A stretch of DNA of 32,258 nt, taken from the NCBI GenBank assembly GCA_045594795.1, contig JAZNZF010000034.1, forward strand, positions 1-32,258. The letters run 5' to 3'. Shown here piece after piece: positions 24,619 to 30,896 of this stretch. Below the pieces are notes generated by a model, which had not been told where the DNA came from, searched no databases, and saw only the letters and a list, made by a program, of their open reading frames with translations. Origin of the DNA: UMGS1532 sp045594795. Lineage in GTDB: Bacteria; Bacillota; Clostridia; Oscillospirales; Acutalibacteraceae. How positions within the stretch are numbered: the first letter of the stretch is position 1; each line of letters begins with the position of its first letter. A program made the position numbers and the translations under genes.

Positions 24619-24837
24619 ATGGAGAAAAAACACGGCTTTAATATTAGCATAAGAGATAGAGCTTATTATATGTGGGAAGAATCTATGCGAATGGTACAAA
24701 ATTATCAAGCATATGCCGACGAAACCGATGACGAGCATATCAAATATACCTTTGCTCGTTTTGCCGAAGAAATAGGTAAGCACGCGTCCGAACTGCATCA
24801 ATTTTTATTGGATAGTGAAAAGCAAATAATTAAATAA
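24619..24837 (+). CDS. Small helical protein, unknown function
   Basis: A 72-residue, all-helical, strongly amphipathic protein: DRAYYMWEESMRMVQNYQAYADE and HIKYTFARFAEEIGKHASELHQFL. Glu and His residues spaced along two helices (EEIGKHASELH) recall half of a ferritin-like four-helix bundle, so a dimeric metal-binding or rubrerythrin-like fragment is conceivable, but nothing proves it. A CTGGAGG site precedes the ATG and a terminator follows at once. Confidence 0.65.
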   Translation: MEKKHGFNISIRDRAYYMWEESMRMVQNYQAYADETDDEHIKYTFARFAEEIGKHASELHQFLLDSEKQIIK

Positions 24838-24839
24838 TA

Positions 24840-24873
24840 AAAATCCTCGTATATTGTTATACGAGGATTTTTG
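24840..24873 (+). terminator. Intrinsic terminator
   Basis: AAAATCCTCGTATA (24840-24853) with TATACGAGGATTTT (24858-24871) and a TTGT loop, flanked by A and T runs, so it could work in both directions. Confidence 0.88.
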
Positions 24874-24933
24874 GCGTATTCAACACCTAATCCTTGGGTT
24901 CAATCGGCCGCTTAGTTCTAATTAAGCAAAAAT

Positions 24934-24964
24934 AAAAAACCGCAGTATTATACTGCGGTTTTGG
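24934..24964. terminator. Bidirectional terminator hairpin with no obvious gene before it
   Basis: AAACCGCAGTA (24937-24947) pairs with TACTGCGGTTT (24951-24961) over a three-base loop, with A6 before and T4 after. Plus-strand transcription is already stopped at 24873, so it either backs up that terminator or belongs to an unannotated short transcript in 24874-24936. Confidence 0.75.
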
Positions 24965-25032
24965 AAAGGGTGCATGAATTCGATGCTCTTTTATTTTTTA
25001 ACCTATATGTTCGTACCCCTACATATTTTAGA

Positions 25033-25205
25033 ATGAAATATTTTACTTACGGAAAATATGAAATAATCCTAACGGATTATGAAATTTTCTGCTAACGCAG
25101 AAAGTGAAATAAAATTCGCCTCTTAACATTTGCGATGCAAATATTTCATACGCGTTAGCGTATTTCACAGCGAAGCTATTTCACTCGCCGTAAGGCGAAT
25201 TTCAT
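25033..25205. repeat. Symmetrical array of short stem-loops with TGAAAT / ATTTCA linkers
   Basis: Seven stem-loops follow one another: 25038-25059, 25063-25080, 25086-25103, 25128-25142, 25148-25163, 25169-25177 (weak) and 25185-25198, most with TAAC, GTTA, GAA or GTAA loops. They are separated by a six-base linker: TGAAAT at 25034, 25059, 25080 and 25105 in the left half, and its complement ATTTCA at 25143, 25162, 25178 and 25199 in the right half. AAATTCGCC (25112-25120) also pairs with GGCGAATTT (25194-25202), closing the right half. The stems differ in sequence while linkers and loops are kept. The whole is a large imperfect palindrome lying between a terminator and tRNA-Pro. I have no family name for it. 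Confidence 0.75.
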
Positions 25206-25212
25206 TGAAAAC

Positions 25213-25239
25213 CCGACTTGTCGAAACAAGTCGGTTTTT
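25213..25239. terminator. Terminator downstream of tRNA-Pro
   Basis: CCGACTTGT (25213-25221) and ACAAGTCGG (25226-25234) form a 9-bp stem with a CGAA loop. T runs lie on both sides, so it can end the minus-strand tRNA transcript and also plus-strand transcription. Confidence 0.85.
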
Positions 25240-25240
25240 C

Positions 25241-25317
25241 TGGTCCGAGTGACTGGAGTCGAACCAGCGGCCTCTTGAACCCCATTCAAGCGCTCTACCA
25301 AACTGAGCCACACCCGG
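25241..25317 (-). tRNA. tRNA-Pro (anticodon GGG)
   Basis: The minus strand folds into a full cloverleaf of 77 bases with encoded CCA (25243-25241). The acceptor stem is CCGGGTG with CACTCGG (one G-T pair). The D arm contains GGCTCAGTTTGGTAGAGC, the anticodon stem CTTGA/TCAAG encloses the loop ATGGGGT with anticodon GGG, and the T arm carries GGTTCGACTCC. It reads proline codons CCC and CCU. Confidence 0.95.
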
Positions 25318-25353
25318 ATATTAAAGGCTGATAAATCAGCCTAAAATACAATA

Positions 25354-25617
25354 TTATTCAGCAAAGCCTGATTCAACAAGCTCAACAAGTCCGTCGACAG
25401 CAGCTTGCTCGTCGGGGCCGTCGGCAATGATGCGAATCTCGCTTCCGCCAAGAATGCCAAGAGAAAGAACTCCTAAAAGGCTTTTTGCGTTAACACGTCT
25501 TTCCTCTCTCTCAACCCAAATGGGAGACTTAAATTCATTAGCCTTCTGAATAAAGAAGGTAGCAGGACGAGCGTGTAAGCCAACCTGATTCTGCACAACA
25601 ACATCTTTAACGTACAT
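25354..25617 (-). CDS. ptsH: Phosphocarrier protein HPr
   Basis: An 87-residue HPr. GLHARPA places the phosphoryl-accepting His at residue 15, and KSLLGVLSLGI places Ser at residue 46, the site used by HPr kinase for catabolite control in Firmicutes. Having His15 makes it a true HPr rather than Crh. It takes phosphate from enzyme I and passes it to the sugar-specific EIIA domains. It stands alone, without ptsI, behind its own promoter; such solitary ptsH genes are common in Clostridia. Confidence 0.95.
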   Translation of the reverse strand: MYVKDVVVQNQVGLHARPATFFIQKANEFKSPIWVEREERRVNAKSLLGVLSLGILGGSEIRIIADGPDEQAAVDGLVELVESGFAE

Positions 25618-25677
25618 AACTTTAATCTCCTATCATATAAAGAATATTCTAAAAATATAATAATTAACTTTATAAAT

Positions 25678-25705
25678 ATTATACCACAGAATATTCATTC
25701 GTCAA
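25678..25705 (-). promoter_or_regulatory. Promoter of ptsH
   Basis: On the minus strand TTGACG (25705-25700), a 16-base spacer and TATAAT (25683-25678). A direct repeat CAAGAAAATT (25703-25712 and 25715-25724) overlaps and extends upstream of the -35 box and could be an operator. Confidence 0.65.
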
Positions 25706-25826
25706 GAAAATTGACAAGAAAATTTTTTAGTTCTAATTTTATTCCAATGTGTGATAAAAAATATAAATTATATTTGTGCAAAATGCTAACTAAATTAAAT
25801 ATTAAGGCAAAAAACAATATAAATAA

Positions 25827-26558
25827 TTATCGCTCTTTTAATTCCGACAAAAATTTTATATCACTTTCGCTAAGATTTGCGGATTCAAGAAGATCTGGAC
25901 GCTTATTTAAGGTAACCTCTAAAGATTTTTTTCTTCTCCATTTTTCAATATTTGCGTGATGACCTGACATAAGTATTTCGGGGACCTCTCGACCATTCCA
26001 AACCTGTGGCCTTGAATATTGTGGATACTCCAATAATCCTGAGAAATGGCTTTCATCCTCAAAGCATACATCGTCGGATAAAACATTTGGCAACAAACGA
26101 GAAACTGCATCAGCAACTACCAACGCCGCCATTTCACCGCCGGTAATTACATAGTCGCCAATAGAAATTTCTTCGTCTACAATTTCATCAATAACCCTTT
26201 GGTCGACACCTTCGTAGTGGCCGCAAAGGAGAACTATGTGGTCAAGGTTTGAAAGCTCGCATGCTTTTGCCTGATTAAAGGTTTTACCCTGAGGCGACAT
26301 ATATATAACATATGGTTTATAATCAAGGTCATCGGTAATAGCTTTATAGCAATCGTATATAGGCTGAGCTTGTAAAATCATACCCATTCCGCCGCCGTAT
26401 GGTGCATCGTCAACGCGATTGTGTTTGTCGGTTGTATAATCGCGTATATTATGACAATTAATTTCAACCTTGTTAGATGCTACTGCCCTACCTATTACAC
26501 TCTCGTGCAAAAAAACATTACACATATCAGGGAAAAGGGTCATAATATCAATCTTCAT
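25827..26558 (-). CDS. trmD: tRNA (guanine37-N1)-methyltransferase
   Basis: About 243 residues, a trefoil-knot SPOUT methyltransferase that methylates G37 next to the anticodon and prevents +1 frameshifting. Visible motifs: MKIDIMTLFPDM at the N-terminus, YGGGMGMILQ, the knot segments LLCGHYEGVDQRVID and EISIGDYVITGGEMAAL, and YPQYSRPQVWNGREVPEIL. The ATG at 26558 lies inside the end of rimM (11-base overlap), so it is translationally coupled; a TTG two codons earlier is less likely. The usual downstream neighbour rplS is not here; ptsH follows instead. Confidence 0.96.
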   Translation of the reverse strand: MKIDIMTLFPDMCNVFLHESVIGRAVASNKVEINCHNIRDYTTDKHNRVDDAPYGGGMGMILQAQPIYDCYKAITDDLDYKPYVIYMSPQGKTFNQAKACELSNLDHIVLLCGHYEGVDQRVIDEIVDEEISIGDYVITGGEMAALVVADAVSRLLPNVLSDDVCFEDESHFSGLLEYPQYSRPQVWNGREVPEILMSGHHANIEKWRRKKSLEVTLNKRPDLLESANLSESDIKFLSELKER

Positions 26559-27060
26559 CGTCAAATATACCTTTCATTGGATTGATAATCACACTGTTCT
26601 TTTCTACGTCAATCAAAACTATAACGTCGTCAATAGCAGGTATTAAATAGTCTTTGCCGTTTTTTGAAATCTGCCAAACATCATTAGCGGGCAAGGATAT
26701 AACATCAGTAACTACACCAAGTTCCTCTTTGGTGTCGCAATGATAAGCAATGCAGCCTTTAATTTCTTGAACAAAATGTCGACCGTTAAGACCGGCATCG
26801 TCGCGTTTTATGTAAACAACAGTGCCACGTAGTTTTTCCGCTTCTTCAACACTGTTAATATTCTCGAATTTAGTTAAAACAACAGTATTAGCAGCTCTTG
26901 AGCTGAAAACTTTTAAGCTTGAGCTACCCTGTTCGTCTAAATATAATTTTTTGAATTTAGTTAAAAAACGAGGCGAATCACACCAAGGGTTAATTTTAAC
27001 TTCGCCTTTTATTCCGTGTGTGCTAACAATTTCGCCACACTCTATAAACTTTTTAATCAT
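26548..27060 (-). CDS. rimM: Ribosome maturation factor RimM
   Basis: About 170 residues. The N-terminal beta-barrel starts IECGEIVSTHGIKGEVKI, the family signature, and the C-terminal PRC barrel includes GVVTDVISLPANDVWQI and YLIPAIDDVIVLIDVEKN. It binds S19 and helps assemble the head of the 30S subunit. The frame is open to 27117, but the ATG at 27060 with GAGGA six bases upstream gives the normal N-terminus. Confidence 0.95.
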   Translation of the reverse strand: MIKKFIECGEIVSTHGIKGEVKINPWCDSPRFLTKFKKLYLDEQGSSSLKVFSSRAANTVVLTKFENINSVEEAEKLRGTVVYIKRDDAGLNGRHFVQEIKGCIAYHCDTKEELGVVTDVISLPANDVWQISKNGKDYLIPAIDDVIVLIDVEKNSVIINPMKGIFDDED

Positions 27061-27086
27061 ATTAATCCTCAACACTTTTAATTTTA

Positions 27087-27121
27087 AAATATGGCGGCCG
27101 ATAAGTACGACCGCCATATTT
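27087..27121 (-). other. Stem-loop between khpA and rimM
   Basis: AAATATGGCGG (27087-27097) pairs perfectly with CCGCCATATTT (27111-27121) over a 13-base loop. On the minus strand a short TTTT follows, so it may act as a partial terminator reducing rimM-trmD expression relative to rpsP-khpA, or as an mRNA stability element. Confidence 0.6.
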
Positions 27122-27125
27122 ACAA

Positions 27126-27359
27126 TTAGTCGATTTCAACAGCAACTTTTTTGCCTTCGCGGCTTGCAGCTGCACGCATAACGGTACGAATTGACTTAGC
27201 AATTCTACCCTGTTTGCCTATAACACGACCCATATCGTTTTCTGCAACATGAAGATGGAAAACAACTACGCCCTCCTCATTGGGCTCATCAACAGTAACA
27301 GTAACCTCACTTGGTTGTTCAACTAAACCTTGTGCGATTGTAACTAATAATTCAGTCAT
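27126..27359 (-). CDS. khpA: KH-domain RNA-binding protein KhpA
   Basis: A 77-residue single KH domain. The GxxG loop is in DMGRVIGKQGRIAKSIRTVMRAA, and VVFHLHVAENDMGRVIGKQG matches the family. KhpA usually pairs with KhpB/Jag and affects cell division, cell length and mRNA in Firmicutes. It sits in its conserved place between rpsP and rimM. The ATG at 27359 with GGAG upstream is chosen over an in-frame ATG four codons earlier that overlaps that site. Confidence 0.94.
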   Translation of the reverse strand: MTELLVTIAQGLVEQPSEVTVTVDEPNEEGVVVFHLHVAENDMGRVIGKQGRIAKSIRTVMRAAASREGKKVAVEID

Positions 27360-27452
27360 ATTAATCTCCATTCTGCCGCATAATAAAATAAACGATTACC
27401 ATAGCTTTTCAGCGGCTGTTTCAAAAACTATGAAAACGAGTTAAGAATAGGA

Positions 27453-27695
27453 TTAAAGAACGCCATCTTTCTTAAGAAGAGCCTTAACGGTATCAGTAGG
27501 TTGAGCACCGTTGGCAATCCATTTCTTAGCTTTTTCGCCGTCGATTTTAACAACGGAAGGTTGCTTTGTAGGATCGTAGTAACCGATTTCCTCGATGAAA
27601 CGACCATCACGTGAAAAACGAGAATCAGCAACAACTACACGGTAGAAAGGAGCTTTTTTAGCACCAATTCTGCGAAGTCTGATTTTTACTGCCAT
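27453..27695 (-). CDS. rpsP: Ribosomal protein bS16
   Basis: An 80-residue bS16: VKIRLRRIGAKKAPFYRVVVADSR, FIEEIGYYDPTKQPS and the C-terminal KWIANGAQPTDTVKALLKK are characteristic. It is a primary binding protein of the 30S body. An AGGAGGTG site lies before the ATG. It sits between ffh and khpA as in most Firmicutes. Confidence 0.97.
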   Translation of the reverse strand: MAVKIRLRRIGAKKAPFYRVVVADSRFSRDGRFIEEIGYYDPTKQPSVVKIDGEKAKKWIANGAQPTDTVKALLKKDGVL

Positions 27696-27755
27696 CTGTC
27701 TTACACCTCCTAATAATAAAATTTTTATCTAAAAACAGAAATTACTGTTAATAAA

Positions 27756-29114
27756 TCACATTGGGAATCCCGGTGGCATACCGCCCATTCCGTTTACCAT
27801 ACGACGCATTTGGCGGCTACCCTTACCTTTATTGTTTAATTGGCGGAACATTTTACGCATTTGCTCGTACTGACGAAGCAGACGATTAATCTCTTCAACT
27901 GTAGTTCCCGATCCCGCGGCAACGCGACGTTTTCTTGATGCATTAAGTAGTTCGGGTTTTGACCTTTCCTTTTTAGTCATAGAATGAATAATCGCTTCAA
28001 TACGCGCAAACTGCTTATCGTCAATATCAACATTTTTTAATTGATTGCTCATACCGGGCAACATTGAAAGAATCTGTTTCATAGAGCCCATTTTCTTTAA
28101 TTGCTGAAACTGGTCTAATAAATCGTTTAGGTCAAACTTATTTTCCTCAAGCTTTTTGGCAGCTTCAAGCGCCTTTTTCTCGTCAACCTGTTCTTCAACG
28201 CGTTCGATTAACGACAGCATATCGCCCATACCAAGAATTCTTGATGTCATTCGTTCGGGGTGGAATTCTTGTAGGTCGTCCATCTTTTCGCCTGTACCGA
28301 TATACTTTATAGGCTTACCGGTTACCGCGCGTACCGAAAGTGCGGCACCACCGCGAGTATCACCGTCAAGTTTGGTTAAAATAACACCGTTGATTTCTAA
28401 TAGGTCGTTGAAGCTTTTAGCAATATTAACTGCATCTTGACCAATCATAGAGTCAATAACAAGCATTATTTCATTAACTTCAACCGCAGATTTAATACGG
28501 GCTAACTCTTGCATAAGCTCTTCGTCGATATGAAGACGGCCGGCGGTATCAAGAATGATGAAATCGTTGCCATAATCTCTTGCGTGACGTACAGCTTCTT
28601 GAGCGGTGATTTCGGGCTTTTGTGTGCCTTTTTCAAAAACCGGTACACCTACCGATTCACCCACTACCTTTAACTGTTCGATAGCGGCTGGTCTATAAAT
28701 ATCACACGCAACAAGCATAGGCCTGTGACCTTGCTTTTTTAAAAGTTTAGCAAGTTTAGCGCTGTGGGTGGTTTTACCTGAACCCTGCAGACCGCACATC
28801 ATAATTACGGTTGGAATTTTAGAGGCAGTATTTATTCTTACCTGTTGACCGCCCATTAACTCGGTCATACTGTCGCGCACAATTTTTACAACCATTTGCG
28901 GTGCTGTAAGGCTCTCCATTACCTTTTCACCAATACATTTTTCAGTAACACTATTGGTAAAATCTTTGGCAACTTTATAGTTAACGTCGGCTTCTATAAG
29001 GGCCAAGCGAACCTCGCGCATGGCATCCTTAACATCTTTTTCACTTAGCTTACCTTTTGAACGCAAACGTTTAAAAACGCCATTAAGCTTTTCGCTTAAA
29101 TTATCGAACGCCAT
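27756..29114 (-). CDS. ffh: Signal recognition particle protein Ffh
   Basis: A 452-residue SRP54. The N-terminal helical domain is followed by the G domain with GLQGSGKTTHSAKLA (about 108-122), DTAGRLHIDEELM and TKLDGDTRGGAALS. The C-terminal M domain binds the 4.5S/6S RNA and signal peptides, seen here as SMTKKERSKPELLNASRKRRVAAGSG and a Met-rich end (MRRMVNGMGGMPPGFPM). It targets membrane and secreted proteins co-translationally with FtsY. It follows ylxM by 12 bases in the same operon. Confidence 0.97.
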   Translation of the reverse strand: MAFDNLSEKLNGVFKRLRSKGKLSEKDVKDAMREVRLALIEADVNYKVAKDFTNSVTEKCIGEKVMESLTAPQMVVKIVRDSMTELMGGQQVRINTASKIPTVIMMCGLQGSGKTTHSAKLAKLLKKQGHRPMLVACDIYRPAAIEQLKVVGESVGVPVFEKGTQKPEITAQEAVRHARDYGNDFIILDTAGRLHIDEELMQELARIKSAVEVNEIMLVIDSMIGQDAVNIAKSFNDLLEINGVILTKLDGDTRGGAALSVRAVTGKPIKYIGTGEKMDDLQEFHPERMTSRILGMGDMLSLIERVEEQVDEKKALEAAKKLEENKFDLNDLLDQFQQLKKMGSMKQILSMLPGMSNQLKNVDIDDKQFARIEAIIHSMTKKERSKPELLNASRKRRVAAGSGTTVEEINRLLRQYEQMRKMFRQLNNKGKGSRQMRRMVNGMGGMPPGFPM

Positions 29115-29126
29115 GTCTACACCCCT

Positions 29127-29453
29127 TTACTGAAGTTTATCTATTACTTTATTTAAAGCATCTTTAATTTGTCGATTATCGGTACTATTGATAACAGACT
29201 CTAAATCTGATATTGCAGAAGAAATATTATTAAACAAACAGCTTAGTGAAAGACCGCTTTCTAACTGATTTAGCTGTGCTTCACTTCTGCGAATTATATC
29301 CATAACCCCTTGCCTCGACGTGCCGGTAATTTCAGCAATTTCAGAAAGCGAAAGGTCTTCATTATAGTACAGAAGCATAGCTTCTCTTTGCTTTTCGGTT
29401 AGCATGGCTCCGTAATAATCGAGCAATGCGGAATAATTCAAGTCCTTTGCCAC
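29127..29453 (-). CDS. ylxM: YlxM/p13-like SRP-associated HTH protein
   Basis: A 108-residue protein matching UPF0122: YSALLDYYGAMLTEKQREAMLLYYNEDLSLSEIAEITGTSRQGVMDIIRRSE, a sigma-70 region 4-like helix-turn-helix. In streptococci YlxM stimulates SRP GTPase cycling. The start is a GTG with AGGGGTGG upstream. First gene of the operon. Confidence 0.93.
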   Translation of the reverse strand: MAKDLNYSALLDYYGAMLTEKQREAMLLYYNEDLSLSEIAEITGTSRQGVMDIIRRSEAQLNQLESGLSLSCLFNNISSAISDLESVINSTDNRQIKDALNKVIDKLQ

Positions 29454-29482
29454 GAAACCACCCCTAACTAAATTACTGTGGT

Positions 29483-29511
29483 ATTATAACACATAAAATC
29501 ATCCCTGTCAA
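29483..29511 (-). promoter_or_regulatory. Consensus promoter of ylxM-ffh-rpsP-khpA-rimM-trmD
   Basis: On the minus strand TTGACA (29511-29506), exactly 17 bases, TATAAT (29488-29483): both boxes match the sigma-A consensus fully. The predicted start near 29475 leaves a short leader. Confidence 0.9.
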
Positions 29512-29634
29512 GTGTTTTTACTTTACAGATATTATTTATTATATTTTTTAAAATACCGGGTATTGCATTCAAATTAGAAAGTCCACACATCTCCGACTAT
29601 ATTGAGCAATTAACGGTAAGAAAGAGAGTATTAT

Positions 29635-30846
29635 ATGAATATAGCAGTAGCACAATCAGGCGGACCAACCTGCGCTATTAACGCTTCACTTTTAGGCGTT
29701 TTCAAGCAGGCACTAAAGCAACCCGAAATCGAGCATATTTTTGGCTCAATCAACGGTATTGAAGGCATTATTAATGATAATCTTGTAGAACTCAATTCGG
29801 TAATCAGAACTGATTATGATATGGAACTATTAAAGCAGACACCATCTACTTGTCTTGGCTCGTGTAGATATAAGCTTCCTACTATTGAAGAAAACAAAGA
29901 AATATATAATAGAATTATTGCTTGTTTTGAAAGGCACGGTATAGGCGCTTTTTTCTACATTGGCGGTAACGACTCAATGGATACTGTTGCAAAACTTAGC
30001 AAGTATATAAAAGCTTTAAAGAAAAAAATTTCAATTATAGGAATACCTAAAACAATAGATAACGACCTTGAATACACAGACCATACCCCAGGATTTGGCT
30101 CGGCAGCAAAATATGTTGCTACTTCTATTCAGGAAATTATTCGTGATTCTTCTGTATATAGCATTGACTCAGTTACAATTATTGAAGTTATGGGCAGACA
30201 TGCTGGTTGGCTTACTGCTTCATCCTGCGTTTTGCGTGCAAACGGCGAATCTGCACCTCATTTAATTTATCTACCCGAAAGTAAGCTTAGCATTTCTAAA
30301 TTTTTGGACGACGTTAGAAAGGTACGTCAAGTTCATAAAGCTGTAATCGTTGCAGTTTCAGAAGGTGTAAAACTCGAAAAGATGAATAGTGATATTGATT
30401 ACGGCAAAGGAATCGTTGACAGCTTTGGCCATGAAGCACTAAGTGGAATTGGAAAAGTTTTAGAAAACGAGGTAAGCAGAGAAATTAAATGCAAGGTCCG
30501 TTCAATAGAGCTTAATGTTATGCAAAGATGTTCATCGCACATTGCTTCGAAAACCGATATCGACGAAGCAGAACACATTGCAAGCAAAGCAGTAATTTGT
30601 GCGGTTAATGGTGAAAGCGGTAAAATGATGGCATTTAGAAGATTAAGCAATATTCCATATACAGTAGTAGTTGATACAGTAGATGCATCATTGGTTGCTA
30701 ATAAAGAACGATTCTTCCCTAAAGAATGGATTAATGAAGATTGTAATAATGTTAAAGACGAAGCAGTAAATTATTTTCTTCCATTAATTAGAGGCGAACA
30801 AATTTTAAAAATGAAAAACGGTTTACCTATTCACCTTAAGGTATAA
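29635..30846 (+). CDS. pfp: PPi-dependent 6-phosphofructokinase
   Basis: A 403-residue phosphofructokinase. FYIGGNDSMDT (GGND, 110-113) has Asp113 where ATP enzymes carry Gly, and PKTIDND (138-144) has Lys139 where ATP enzymes have Gly; both changes mark pyrophosphate as phosphoryl donor. VMGRHAGWLTA and the substrate-binding ELNVMQRCSSH are also present. The reaction is reversible, so the enzyme may serve glycolysis, gluconeogenesis or the sedoheptulose route. It is transcribed alone, away from ylxM; no strong promoter stood out in the 120 bases upstream. The ribosome binding site is a modest AGAGAG. Confidence 0.92.
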   Translation: MNIAVAQSGGPTCAINASLLGVFKQALKQPEIEHIFGSINGIEGIINDNLVELNSVIRTDYDMELLKQTPSTCLGSCRYKLPTIEENKEIYNRIIACFERHGIGAFFYIGGNDSMDTVAKLSKYIKALKKKISIIGIPKTIDNDLEYTDHTPGFGSAAKYVATSIQEIIRDSSVYSIDSVTIIEVMGRHAGWLTASSCVLRANGESAPHLIYLPESKLSISKFLDDVRKVRQVHKAVIVAVSEGVKLEKMNSDIDYGKGIVDSFGHEALSGIGKVLENEVSREIKCKVRSIELNVMQRCSSHIASKTDIDEAEHIASKAVICAVNGESGKMMAFRRLSNIPYTVVVDTVDASLVANKERFFPKEWINEDCNNVKDEAVNYFLPLIRGEQILKMKNGLPIHLKV

Positions 30847-30858
30847 TCAATAGATATA

Positions 30859-30893
30859 AAAACTCGCAAGCTTTAATTTGCTTGCGAGTTTTT
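30859..30893. terminator. Bidirectional terminator between pfp and GH95 gene
   Basis: AAACTCGCAAGC (30860-30871) pairs with GCTTGCGAGTTT (30880-30891) over an eight-base loop, with A and T runs on both sides. It serves both convergent genes. Confidence 0.9.
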
Positions 30894-30896
30894 GCG

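Noticed and set aside
24601..24801. 66-codon minus-strand frame over the 72-residue gene
   Set aside because: Shadow of the plus-strand gene, which has a GGAGG site and a terminator; the antisense frame has neither.
24885..24915. GGGTTCAATC resembling the T loop of a tRNA
   Set aside because: No matching T-stem complement (GGCCG follows rather than CCCAA), no acceptor or anticodon arm; at most a remnant.
25033..25205. Possible CRISPR array
   Set aside because: The constant element is only six bases, inverts in the middle, and what lies between is self-complementary stems rather than spacers; no cas genes nearby.
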